Translations under genes and position numbers: made by a program
Source: Puniceibacterium sediminis
GTDB lineage: Bacteria; Pseudomonadota; Alphaproteobacteria; Rhodobacterales; Rhodobacteraceae
Length of the DNA stretch: 64,000 bases
NCBI RefSeq assembly: GCF_900188035.1
Contig: NZ_FZNN01000018.1
Coordinates: 19,632 to 83,631, forward strand
Reading direction: 5' to 3'
The notes under the pieces: generated by a model
What the model was told of the DNA's origin: nothing
What the model saw: the letters and a program-made list of their open reading frames with translations, nothing else
Databases searched by the model: none
Part shown: in pieces, positions 17,227 to 25,458 of the stretch
How the letters are laid out: each line of letters starts with the position of its first letter
Position numbering within the stretch: the first letter of the stretch is position 1

Positions 17227-18834
17227 ATGTCAGATGTCACCAGTCGCCACCGTCTTGATCTGTCCGGTAGCCGGGCCGTCAATCCCCTCGGGGTGCTGCT
17301 CTTCGCAGCACTCATCGCGGTCGCCCTGCCGATCTTCTGGCTGGGGTTCCAGTCGCTCGCCAGCGCCTGGATCACCCCGGAATACAGCCACGGCCCGCTG
17401 ATCCCGCTGATATCGCTCTATCTGTTCCTGCGCGAATTGCGCCGCGCGCCACCGCGTGACCCTTCCGCTCCGGTGAACCGCTGGCCCGGGATCGCGGTGA
17501 TTGCGGTCGGGCTGATCTTTGGCATCTTCGGAAATCTGGTGCAGATTCCCGATATCGTCACCTATGCCTTCATCATCTGGCTTGGCGGGGTGGTGCTGAC
17601 CGGCTTTGGCTGGCAACGTGGCAAAACCCACCAGCTGCCGGTGCTGCATCTGGTCTTCATGCTGCCCCTGCCGCAGTTCGTCTACTGGCAGCTCACGATC
17701 TTTCTGCAGCTGGTGTCCTCGGAACTCGGCGTCTGGTTTATCCAGCTGGCCGGAATCCCGGTGTTCCTTGAGGGCAATGTAATCGACCTCGGCATCTACA
17801 AGCTCCAGGTCGCCGAGGCCTGTTCCGGCCTGCGCTACCTGTTCCCGATCCTGTCGTTTTCCTACCTCTTCGCCATCCTCTACCGCGGGCCGTTCTGGCA
17901 CAAGGTGGTGATGTTCGCGATGGCGGCCCCCCTGACCATCTTCATGAACTCCTTCCGCATCGGCATGATCGGAGTGCTGGTCAACAGCTATGGCATCGGT
18001 CAGGCCGAAGGATTTTTGCACTTCTTTGAAGGCTGGGTGATCTTTGGCGCCTGCATCGGCATCCTGTTCCTGACGGCCATTCTGCTGCAGCGCCTGACGC
18101 CCAACCCGATGGGGCTGCGTGACACCATCGACATGGATTTCGACGGGCTGGGCGCCCAGGCCGCGCGGATCCTGTCGATCCGCCCGGCGCGCGGTATCGC
18201 CATTGCCACCCTTGTCAGCCTTGCCGTGACAGCGGCCTTTCTGTTCACCCCCGCGCCCGACCGGGTCCTGCCGCACCGCGACAGCTTTACCCTGTTTCCG
18301 CGCGGCATCGGTGACTGGAACAGCTATACCATCCCCCTCGACGCCGAGACGGCAAAGGTGTTGAACGCCTCGGACTACATCAACGCGGTCTATGCCCAAC
18401 CGGGAAAATCCGACAGCTATGTGAACTTCTTCTCGGCCTATTACGACAAGCAGACCGAAGGCTCGGGCATCCATTCCCCCGAGGTCTGCCTGCCCGTCGG
18501 CGGCTGGGAGGTATTTTCCATCGAACCGACGCAGGTGTCCTTTCCGGACACGGTCTATGGCACCTTCACCCTGAACCGGGCGGTGATCGAAAAGGGCCTG
18601 TCGCGTCAGCTGGTCTATTACTGGTTCGAACAGCGCGGCAAGCGGCAGACCAACGACTATGTCGCCAAGGCCGGCGTGGTCTGGGACAGCCTGACCATCG
18701 GGCGCACCGACGGCGCGCTGGTGCGGTTTGTCACGCCGTTCGCTGCTGGCGAGTCCGAGGCAGAGGCCGATACCCGCCTGCAGGGCTTCATGGCCGAAAT
18801 GCTGCCACAGCTGCCACGGTTCATTCCGGAATAG
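17227..18834 (+). CDS. xrtD: Exosortase with C-terminal EpsI domain (XrtD / VPLPA-CTERM type)
   Basis: Called from ATG 17227 (535 residues); the frame continues upstream through another gene and that part is ignored. Residues 20-320 are a multi-pass exosortase. The catalytic triad is visible as Cys199 (EACSGLR), Arg244 (NSFRIG) and His265 (GFLHFFEGW). Residues about 320-535 form a fused EpsI domain with [13 protein letters not shown]. Exosortases cleave and process proteins with a C-terminal sorting helix, usually in exopolysaccharide-producing bacteria. The EpsI fusion and the VPLPA-ended substrate encoded two genes downstream identify the XrtD subtype. A rhomboid protease lies between enzyme and substrate. 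Confidence 0.9.
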   Translation: MSDVTSRHRLDLSGSRAVNPLGVLLFAALIAVALPIFWLGFQSLASAWITPEYSHGPLIPLISLYLFLRELRRAPPRDPSAPVNRWPGIAVIAVGLIFGIFGNLVQIPDIVTYAFIIWLGGVVLTGFGWQRGKTHQLPVLHLVFMLPLPQFVYWQLTIFLQLVSSELGVWFIQLAGIPVFLEGNVIDLGIYKLQVAEACSGLRYLFPILSFSYLFAILYRGPFWHKVVMFAMAAPLTIFMNSFRIGMIGVLVNSYGIGQAEGFLHFFEGWVIFGACIGILFLTAILLQRLTPNPMGLRDTIDMDFDGLGAQAARILSIRPARGIAIATLVSLAVTAAFLFTPAPDRVLPHRDSFTLFPRGIGDWNSYTIPLDAETAKVLNASDYINAVYAQPGKSDSYVNFFSAYYDKQTEGSGIHSPEVCLPVGGWEVFSIEPTQVSFPDTVYGTFTLNRAVIEKGLSRQLVYYWFEQRGKRQTNDYVAKAGVVWDSLTIGRTDGALVRFVTPFAAGESEAEADTRLQGFMAEMLPQLPRFIPE

Positions 18835-18945
18835 CCTTCGCCCAAATACCTCTGGCCGACATAACCACCCCTGCCCCCTTCCCGGGCGTCGGGGAAACGT
18901 GATAGCGCGCTTGCATCCTGCCCCAGCCTGGTAACATCCTGCCGC

Positions 18946-19653
18946 ATGCGCTCTCCTGCACCGCACTATCACCATGAACACCCGTCCCGCTGGCTGCCCT
19001 GGCCGCCGATGCTGCTGGTGCTGCTGCTCGCCAGCATCCTGCCCGAACTGGTGCTGACGCTGGCGGATCAGGGGGTCGTCGGCCCGCCCTATCTGCGCCT
19101 GCTGGCCTACCAGCTGGGGGCCTTCCAACCGGATCTGCTGACCGGTCAGGGCCTGCAAGTCTATGCCGCCCAGCCCGTGGTGATGTTCCTCAGCTACAGC
19201 GTGATACACACCGGCCTGCTGCATCTGGCCGGGAACATGGCCGCGCTGCTCTATCTTGGGCGGCTGACGCTGGAACGCCGCTCGGGCCGGGGGCTGTGGG
19301 GGCTGTATCTGGTCGCGACCACTGGCGCGGCGGTGATGTTCACCCTGGTGGGGCCGCCCCATGCCACGATGGTCGGCGCCTCGGGTGCGCTGTTCGGGCT
19401 GCTGGGGGCCTGGGCCGTGGATTCAGGCCTGCTCTCGCCCAAGGGGCCCATGGCCGCCCCCCGCCCCCTGATCCAGTTCCTGAACCTGCTGGCCTGCGCC
19501 GGCGCGCTGATCCTGTTCGACATCGCCGGCCGGGTCCTGCTTGGCACCCCCGTCGCCTGGCAGGCCCATACCGGCGGCTTCCTCAGCGGCGCGCTCTTTG
19601 CGCTGATCCTGCCCCACGACAGGCGCCCGGCCCGGGCCCCCACCTCCGACTGA
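18946..19653 (+). CDS. Rhomboid family intramembrane serine protease
   Basis: This 235-residue protein has about six membrane helices. HTGLLHLAGNMAAL carries the conserved His93 and Asn97 of the oxyanion region, GASGALFG contains nucleophile Ser146, and WQAHTGGFLSG contains the catalytic His208. It lies between an exosortase and its predicted VPLPA-CTERM substrate, so it may cut the same substrate or a sorting intermediate, comparable in logic to rhombosortases. It could equally be a general rhomboid. A 111-bp gap separates it from the exosortase gene. Confidence 0.9.
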   Translation: MRSPAPHYHHEHPSRWLPWPPMLLVLLLASILPELVLTLADQGVVGPPYLRLLAYQLGAFQPDLLTGQGLQVYAAQPVVMFLSYSVIHTGLLHLAGNMAALLYLGRLTLERRSGRGLWGLYLVATTGAAVMFTLVGPPHATMVGASGALFGLLGAWAVDSGLLSPKGPMAAPRPLIQFLNLLACAGALILFDIAGRVLLGTPVAWQAHTGGFLSGALFALILPHDRRPARAPTSD

Positions 19654-19729
19654 CCCCAGAACCTCTGTCCCTCCCCCCGCGCCCGAGGCGGGCCGGGGCA
19701 GAATGTACCTTTCTTTGCGCCTGACCCTG

Positions 19730-19756
19730 TGCGAAGTCTTTTTAAGACTCTTCGCA
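19730..19756 (+). terminator. Bulged hairpin with T-rich tail before the VPLPA-CTERM gene
   Basis: TGCGAAG pairs with CTTCGCA and an inner TCTT pairs with AAGA across a TTT loop, leaving a two-base bulge on the right arm. It is followed by ATTTTATTTTC. This could end the rhomboid transcript or act as a leader attenuator or stability hairpin for the downstream substrate gene, whose start is 30 bp away. Confidence 0.5.
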
Positions 19757-19785
19757 ATTTTATTTTCTTCAGGGATATTTCCAGA

Positions 19786-21063
19786 ATGACAGCTTTTGCA
19801 AAACCGGCGCTTGTCGCCCTGGCCTGTCTGGCCGCGGCCCCGGCCGCCCGCGCCGCCACCTTTTCAACCGAGAGCAAGATCACCGCAAGCGACGCCGCAG
19901 CGGGTGACACCTTCGGGTTTTCCATTGCCATCTCTGGCACCACCGTCCTCGTCGGGGCACATGGAGACGACGACAATGGCGGCAACAGCGGCTCTGCCTA
20001 TCTGTTCGACCCCACCACAGGCACACAACTCACAAAGCTGACGGCAAGTGATGGCGCGACGAATGACTACTTCGGCCTCTCCGTTGCCATCTCTGGCACC
20101 ACCGCCATCGTCGGAGCATATGCGGACGACGACAATGGCGGCAACAGCGGCTCGGCCTATCTGTTCGACACCACCACCGGAGCACAACTCACAAAGCTGA
20201 CGGCAAATGATGGCGCGACGAATGACTACTTCGGCAGGTCCGTTGCCATCTCTGGCACCACCGTCCTCGTCGGGGCAGATGCGGACGACGACAATGGCGC
20301 CGACAGCGGCTCGGCCTATCTGTTCGACACCACCACAGGCACACAACTCGCCAAGCTGACGGCAAATGATGGCGCGACGAATGACTACTTCGGCACGTCC
20401 GTCGCCATCTCTGGCACCACCGCCCTCGTCGGGGCATATGGCGACGCCGACAATGGCAGCGCCAGCGGCTCGGCCTATCTGTTCGACACCACCACAGGCA
20501 CACAGCTGGCCAAGCTGACGGCAAGTGACGGCGTGGCGTATGACTACTTCGGCTTTTCTGTCGCCATCTCTGGCACCACCGCCCTCGTCGGGGCATTTGG
20601 CGACGACGACAATGGCAGCTTCAGCGGCTCGGCCTATCTGTTCGACATCACCACCGGAACACAACTCGCCAAGCTGACGGCAAGTGACGCCGCAGCGAGT
20701 GACTACTTCGGCAGGTCCGTTGCCATCTCTGGCACCACCGCCATCGTCGGGGCATATGGCGACGACGACAATGGCGGCAACAGCGGCTCTGCCTATCTGT
20801 TCGACATCCCCACCGGGGCACAACTCGCCAAGCTGACGGCAAGTGACGGCGCGGCGTCCGACTCCTTCGGCAGCTCCGTTGCCATCTCCGGCAACACCGT
20901 CCTCGTCGGGGCATATCTGGACGACGACAATGGCAGCAACAGCGGCTCGGCCTACCTCTACAGCAGCCCGGCAACCGTGCCGCTGCCCGCCGGTGTCTGG
21001 CTGATGCTCGCCGGGCTGATGGCCCTGGGCTGGGCGCGCCGCGCCGCCGCCCCCCGGGCATGA
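19786..21063 (+). CDS. FG-GAP-repeat protein with VPLPA-CTERM sorting signal
   Basis: Starting at ATG 19786 (AGGG upstream) gives 425 residues. Residues 1-23 are a signal peptide ending in AARA. Seven 53-residue repeats follow, each with DYFG-x-SVAISG and a D-x-DDDNG-like acidic turn, the hallmark of calcium-binding FG-GAP/beta-propeller blades, so a seven-bladed propeller is likely. The last 28 residues are a classic exosortase tail: VPLPAG, a hydrophobic helix, then ARR. The protein should be exported, cut near VPLPA by the exosortase at 17227-18834, and placed on the surface or in the matrix. Its stop overlaps the next ATG. Confidence 0.93.
   Translation: MTAFAKPALVALACLAAAPAARAATFSTESKITASDAAAGDTFGFSIAISGTTVLVGAHGDDDNGGNSGSAYLFDPTTGTQLTKLTASDGATNDYFGLSVAISGTTAIVGAYADDDNGGNSGSAYLFDTTTGAQLTKLTANDGATNDYFGRSVAISGTTVLVGADADDDNGADSGSAYLFDTTTGTQLAKLTANDGATNDYFGTSVAISGTTALVGAYGDADNGSASGSAYLFDTTTGTQLAKLTASDGVAYDYFGFSVAISGTTALVGAFGDDDNGSFSGSAYLFDITTGTQLAKLTASDAAASDYFGRSVAISGTTAIVGAYGDDDNGGNSGSAYLFDIPTGAQLAKLTASDGAASDSFGSSVAISGNTVLVGAYLDDDNGSNSGSAYLYSSPATVPLPAGVWLMLAGLMALGWARRAAAPRA
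19880..20960 (+). repeat. 159-bp tandem coding repeats (about seven units)
   Basis: The FG-GAP units repeat with a strict 159-bp period; the block beginning AAGCTGACGGCAA recurs at 20035 and 20194, for example. DNA similarity between units is high, so unit loss or gain by recombination is likely and assembly across it deserves care. Confidence 0.9.
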
Positions 21064-21422
21064 AACCGGCCCTTGCCGCCGCGCTTAGCCTGGCCGCCGC
21101 GCTAAGCCTGGCCGCCACCGCCGGCCCGGCGCAGACCACGCAGCCGGGTCCCGGCCCCAGCCCCGAGCGGTGCTACCTGCTCGGCCAGATCGCCCTGTCG
21201 CACTGGCTCGACCTGCTCGGCACGCTCGGCTCGGGTGACCCGGCGGTGATCGATCCGGCACTGGCGCGGGTGGACGGCTCGGCCGGCCTGTACCAGACCC
21301 TGTCCTGCGACATGCCCGCGCTGGCCTCTGCGATGGACTGCGTGCTGGTCTCTGACGCGGGCAGCCCGCCGCAGACCCGCGCCCGCCAGTGCCTGCGCGA
21401 TGCCGGCCTCGCGCGCCCCTAG
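21060..21422 (+). CDS. Small exported cysteine-containing protein, unknown function
   Basis: This 120-residue protein overlaps the stop of the VPLPA-CTERM gene (ATGA), so it is probably co-translated. The first ~23 residues form a signal peptide with an internal duplication (SLAAALSLAA). The mature part has four cysteines (in ERCYLL, LSCDMP, AMDCVL and RQCLRD), which could form two disulfides in the periplasm. No family recognised. Position in the exosortase cassette hints at a helper or partner of the surface protein. Confidence 0.65.
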   Translation: MKPALAAALSLAAALSLAATAGPAQTTQPGPGPSPERCYLLGQIALSHWLDLLGTLGSGDPAVIDPALARVDGSAGLYQTLSCDMPALASAMDCVLVSDAGSPPQTRARQCLRDAGLARP

Positions 21423-21481
21423 GCGGGGTTTCCCCCGCCACACGCCCCCCGCGCCCTACCCCGTACCCTGTCCCCCAACAG

Positions 21482-21536
21482 CCATATCCCAGCCATACGC
21501 TTTCCATACGCTTGCCATACGGGTTCCATACGGTTG
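21482..21536. repeat. Five phased 11-bp direct repeats
   Basis: Four copies of CCATACGSKTK-type units abut exactly (21493, 21504, 21515, 21526), preceded by a degenerate fifth, CCATATCCCAG (21482-21492). An 11-bp period places each unit on the same DNA face. They lie in the 219-bp gap between the exosortase cassette and the Kdo operon, about 105 bp before kdsD, so a multimeric regulator site is plausible. Confidence 0.85.
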
Positions 21537-21641
21537 TTTGCGCCCCCTGCCCTGCCCCACGCCGCTCTGCCGCGATCCGTTGGACACGCCCCGGCCCGCC
21601 CGGTATGACATCCCAAGACCAGCACAGGATGCCACCCCGAG

Positions 21642-22592
21642 ATGACCCAGACCCCCGCCGATATCGCCCGTGGCGTGCTGTCGACCGAAGCCGCGGCCCT
21701 GACGCGTCTTGGTGAAGAATTGCCAAGTGATTTCAACGATGTAGTGACGCGCCTTTTGCAGGTCCCGGGGCGTGTGATCGTGTCGGGCATGGGTAAATCC
21801 GGCCATGTGGCGGGCAAGATCGCCGCCACCCTTGCCTCGACCGGCACGCCTGCCCAGACCGTGCATCCCGGCGAGGCAAGCCATGGTGATCTGGGCATGA
21901 TCACGGCGTCTGATGCAGTCATTTTGATTTCTAACTCCGGTGAAACGCGCGAACTGGCCGATATCATAGCCCACACCCGCCGCTTTGCCATTCCGCTGAT
22001 CGCGATCACGAAAAACCCGTCCAGTACCCTGGCAACGCAGGCAAATTTCACCCTCACCCTGCCCGATGCGCCCGAGGCTTGCGCCATCGGCATGGCGCCG
22101 ACTACCTCAACCACAATGACTATGGCCCTGGGGGATGCGCTGGCCGTGGCGCTGATGCAGCACCGTGGTTTTGACCGCGCAAATTTCCTGACCTTCCACC
22201 CCGGCGGCACCCTCGGCGCCCAGCTGATCAAGGTCCGCGCCGTAATGCACAAAGGCGACGCCCTCCCCATCGTCAGGCCCGACACCGACATGGGCGAAAC
22301 CCTTCTGGTGATGAGCGCAAAAGGCTTCGGCGTCGCCGCCGTGGTCGAAGACGGCCGCCTGACCGGCGTCATCACCGACGGCGACCTGCGCCGCAATCTT
22401 GATGGGCTGATGGAGCGCCGCGCCGGCGACGTGGCCACCCCCAATCCGCGCAGCATCAGCCCCGACATCCTGCTGATCGAGGCTTTGGGCCTGATGAACG
22501 CCGCCAAGATCAGCGCGCTTTTTGTTGTTGAAAAGGAACAGCTTGTGGGACTTGTCCATATCCATGACGCGCTGCGGGCGGGTGTCGCATGA
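21642..22592 (+). CDS. kdsD: D-arabinose 5-phosphate isomerase (KpsF/KdsD family)
   Basis: This 316-residue protein converts ribulose 5-phosphate to arabinose 5-phosphate, the first committed step to Kdo. The N-terminal SIS domain contains VIVSGMGKSGHVAGKIAATL and ILISNSGET, both sugar-phosphate-binding signatures. Two CBS domains follow from about residue 210 (VVEDGRLTGVITDGDLRR). The layout is full length for KpsF/KdsD. Its stop overlaps the kdsB start, and kdsA follows directly, giving a compact Kdo operon. A second, plasmid-borne set alongside kps exporter genes suggests supply of Kdo for a capsule linker or repeat unit rather than only for LPS. Confidence 0.93.
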   Translation: MTQTPADIARGVLSTEAAALTRLGEELPSDFNDVVTRLLQVPGRVIVSGMGKSGHVAGKIAATLASTGTPAQTVHPGEASHGDLGMITASDAVILISNSGETRELADIIAHTRRFAIPLIAITKNPSSTLATQANFTLTLPDAPEACAIGMAPTTSTTMTMALGDALAVALMQHRGFDRANFLTFHPGGTLGAQLIKVRAVMHKGDALPIVRPDTDMGETLLVMSAKGFGVAAVVEDGRLTGVITDGDLRRNLDGLMERRAGDVATPNPRSISPDILLIEALGLMNAAKISALFVVEKEQLVGLVHIHDALRAGVA

Positions 22593-23380
22593 GTGCGGTA
22601 ATCTTCATCCCGGCGCGCTACGCCTCGACCCGCTATCCGGGCAAACCGCTGGTGGAACTGACGGGTGCGACGGGCGTCAAAAAGACCCTGATCCAGCGCA
22701 GCTGGGAGGCGGCAGTTTCGGTCAAAGGCGCTGATGCCGTCTATGTCCTGACCGACGATGCCCGCATCGCGGACGCCGCGCAGGCGTTCGGCGCAAAGGT
22801 TCTGATGACCTCCGAGGCTGCCCGCAACGGCACCGAACGCTGCGCCGAGGGCCTTGCCCAACTGGAGACAAAGCCCGACATCGTGATCAACCTGCAGGGC
22901 GACGCCCCCCTGACCCCCGGCTGGTTCGTCGAGGCGCTGATCGACCGCATGGCCGCGGACCCATCGGTGCAGATGGCCACCCCGGTGCTGAAATGCGATA
23001 CCGAAACGCTGGAAAACTTTGTCACCGACCGCCGCAATGGCCGCGTCGGCGGCACCACGGCGGTGATGCGCGCCGATGGCAGAGCGCTCTATTTCTCCAA
23101 GGAAGTGCTGCCCTACGTCGGTTCGCTGGAAAGCCCGCCCGAGGTCTGGCACCATGTCGGTGTCTACGGCTACCGCCCCGCAGCGCTTGATGCCTATGGC
23201 ACATGGCCCGAGGGGCCGCTGGAACGCGCCGAAGGCCTTGAACAACTGCGGTTTCTTGAAAACGGCACCCCCGTCAACTGCGTCGCGGTCGAAGGCCGGG
23301 GCCGGGTGTTCTGGGAACTCAACAACCCCATCGACGTGGCCCGCATCGAAGCGGTGCTGGCCCGGGAAGGACAGCCATGA
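22589..23380 (+). CDS. kdsB: 3-deoxy-manno-octulosonate cytidylyltransferase
   Basis: This 263-residue enzyme activates Kdo with CTP to CMP-Kdo in the cytoplasm. The start IFIPARYASTRYPGKPL is the CTP-binding signature of KdsB, and VINLQGDAPL is the conserved metal-site motif. Length is normal for the family. ATG overlaps the preceding stop (ATGA) and its own stop overlaps the next ATG, so the three kds genes should be co-translated. Confidence 0.95.
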   Translation: MSAVIFIPARYASTRYPGKPLVELTGATGVKKTLIQRSWEAAVSVKGADAVYVLTDDARIADAAQAFGAKVLMTSEAARNGTERCAEGLAQLETKPDIVINLQGDAPLTPGWFVEALIDRMAADPSVQMATPVLKCDTETLENFVTDRRNGRVGGTTAVMRADGRALYFSKEVLPYVGSLESPPEVWHHVGVYGYRPAALDAYGTWPEGPLERAEGLEQLRFLENGTPVNCVAVEGRGRVFWELNNPIDVARIEAVLAREGQP

Positions 23381-24210
23381 CAGCCCCGAAAACCGTTTCC
23401 ATCGGCAATATCAGGGTCGCAAACGACGCGCCCTTTGCTCTGATCGCCGGCCCCTGCCAGCTTGAATCCCTTGACCATGCCCGGATGCTGGCCACGCGGA
23501 TTGCCGAGGCCGCCGAGGCGGCGAACACGCCCTGGATCTTCAAGGGCAGCTACGACAAGGCCAACCGGTCGTCGCTGGGCGGCAAGCGCGGTCTTGGCAT
23601 GGACGCCGGTCTGGAAATCCTCGCCGCGATCAAGGCTGAATTCGGCTGCCCGGTGCTGACGGACGTGCATGCCCCCGACCACTGCGCCCCGGTGGCACAG
23701 GTCGTCGATGTGCTACAGATCCCCGCCTTCCTCAGCCGCCAGACCGACCTGTTGCTGGCCGCGGGCGAAACCGGTGCTGCGATCAACGTCAAGAAAGGGC
23801 AGTTCCTTGCCCCCTGGGACATGGCCCATGTGGCCGACAAGATCGCCAGCACCGGCAACCAGCGCATCCTGCTGTGTGAACGCGGCGCAAGCTTTGGCTA
23901 CAACATGCTGGTGTCGGACATGCGCTCCCTGCCGATCATGGCCGAAACCGGCTATCCGGTGGTGATGGACGCCACCCATTCGGTGCAGCTGCCCGGTGGT
24001 CAGGGCACATCGTCGGGCGGGCAGCGGCAGTATGTGGAACCGCTGGCGCGGGCGGCACTTGCCGTGGGCGCGGCTGCGGTGTTCATCGAAACCCACGAAG
24101 ACCCGGACAACGCGCCGTCAGACGGGCCAAACATGGTGCCGATCAACCGGCTGGCAAAGATGCTGAAAGGCCTGCGCGCCATCGACGATCTGACCAAGAA
24201 TCCCGGCTGA
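23377..24210 (+). CDS. kdsA: 3-deoxy-8-phosphooctulonate synthase
   Basis: This 277-residue protein condenses phosphoenolpyruvate with arabinose 5-phosphate to Kdo 8-phosphate. It is a TIM-barrel: IAGPCQLES near the start, FKGSYDKANRSS, the TDVHAPDHCAPV strand, and DATHSVQLPGG are all KdsA signatures. Full length. Last gene of the kds operon; the next gene is convergent, 12 bp away. KdsC phosphatase is not encoded nearby and would have to come from the chromosome. Confidence 0.95.
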   Translation: MTAPKTVSIGNIRVANDAPFALIAGPCQLESLDHARMLATRIAEAAEAANTPWIFKGSYDKANRSSLGGKRGLGMDAGLEILAAIKAEFGCPVLTDVHAPDHCAPVAQVVDVLQIPAFLSRQTDLLLAAGETGAAINVKKGQFLAPWDMAHVADKIASTGNQRILLCERGASFGYNMLVSDMRSLPIMAETGYPVVMDATHSVQLPGGQGTSSGGQRQYVEPLARAALAVGAAAVFIETHEDPDNAPSDGPNMVPINRLAKMLKGLRAIDDLTKNPG

Positions 24211-24222
24211 GGCCGCCTCCGC

Positions 24223-25176
24223 TCAGTCGCCTTTCCGCCCTGCCGCCAGACGCAGCCGCCTCAGGAAGTCGTGGGTCCAGCGCCTGACCCCTGCAAGTCT
24301 TTGCCGCGCCTGCCCCAGTTCGGCACGCAGGGCGGCATTGTCGGCTTCTGCCTTGCGGTGCCTCAGATACAGCGTTTCAAGCCCAGCCTGACCGGCGCGC
24401 AGTTGCGTCATGAGCAGCTCCTGCTGCCGCAACAGAGAGGCCGCGTCCTGCTGCTCTTCCTGTGGCAGCTCCGGCACGCGGATCTGATCGGCATCATGCG
24501 TGGCGCGCTCCCCCTGCATCCGGGCACCTCGCTGCTGCGCGGCATAGAGCGCCGCCGCAGCAGCGACATTCACCGACCCAGAGACTGGATTCGGCGTAAG
24601 ATCGTGACCGGCTGCGGCAAAGTCTGCGCACAGGGCGTGCGCCTCGGCGGACTGCATCAGCACCAGTTCGGCCAGACAGAGGATGACCGGATCCTGCGCC
24701 GGGGTGGGCAGCGCCGCGATCTCCCGTCCCAGCGCACTGTTCGGGTCCAGGCCGAGGCGCGCGGCAAGGTCAGCGGATTGCGTCCCTCCGGAATCGATCT
24801 GCAGCAGGATCACCCGACGCCGGTTCTGGCGCCACAACGACAAGAGCGCCCCGGTCTCGGTCATCCACTGCGCCAGGGCGTGCTCGGCCAAGGTCCCCTC
24901 GCTCATCGCGTCGGCCACGGCATTGCGCGCACAGTACGTCAGAACCACAAGATCGCAGTCGGGATTCTGTACGAGCGCCTCGCCTGCCTGCGGTACGCAC
25001 AGCCCTGGCCCGACCAGCGCCCCTGCCTTATCCAGCAGAGCGACAAGGGCTCTCTGCGCGGCAGTTGGAAAGCTCTGACAGATCAGAAAGGGGGGTACTG
25101 TCAGCGCTTGGTGGGCCTTCTGGACTTGGGGAAGGGAGGCATCCATCCTGTCTACTCTTTTGCATTTTTCTTGCAT
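24223..25176 (-). CDS. Hypothetical coiled-coil protein (paralogue of 56391-57332)
   Basis: This is a 317-residue protein without signal peptide or membrane helix. Residues about 20-190 are a compact alpha/beta region ending in RRRVILLQID and DPVILCLAELVLMQ; residues 235-300 form a coiled coil rich in Q, L and A; the C-terminus is basic. The same order (LLDVLRRNRRRTTLVDS, DPVLLALAEVCVL, then coiled coil, then R/K tail) occurs in the product of 56391-57332, so the two are paralogues. A second ATG at 25146 is an alternative start. I do not recognise a function; both copies lie beside polysaccharide genes, which suggests a scaffolding or regulatory role in assembly (inference). Confidence 0.7.
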   Translation of the reverse strand: MQEKCKRVDRMDASLPQVQKAHQALTVPPFLICQSFPTAAQRALVALLDKAGALVGPGLCVPQAGEALVQNPDCDLVVLTYCARNAVADAMSEGTLAEHALAQWMTETGALLSLWRQNRRRVILLQIDSGGTQSADLAARLGLDPNSALGREIAALPTPAQDPVILCLAELVLMQSAEAHALCADFAAAGHDLTPNPVSGSVNVAAAAALYAAQQRGARMQGERATHDADQIRVPELPQEEQQDAASLLRQQELLMTQLRAGQAGLETLYLRHRKAEADNAALRAELGQARQRLAGVRRWTHDFLRRLRLAAGRKGD

Positions 25177-25458
25177 TCGGGTGTCGGCGGCAGCCGGAAT
25201 CGCCTCTTACTCTGCTGGCCAATATCCAATACCGTGTCGTCCCGACGAATGTCTACAAGGCACGCCCCAATCCAGACCCGCCAGAGGCTACATTAGTCCC
25301 TTTCACAGACCAGCGGCGCGGAAAACGGCGGCTCCTAGGCACAGCCGTATGAGCAAAGCGCAATCCGCCCCTCTGCGCATTGACGGCATCACCGGTCTGG
25401 GTCAAACCCGATCTGCCATACATGCTATTAAGCCTACGGGGTTTGAAGGAGACTTTTT

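Noticed and set aside
17230..19362. 710-codon minus-strand frame
   Set aside because: Antisense to the exosortase and rhomboid genes, whose catalytic motifs are intact; no domain seen.
19864..20823. 319-codon minus-strand repeat protein
   Set aside because: It is the complement of the FG-GAP coding repeats; the plus strand has signal peptide and sorting tail.
19880..20960. CRISPR array
   Set aside because: Units are 159-bp coding repeats without spacers.
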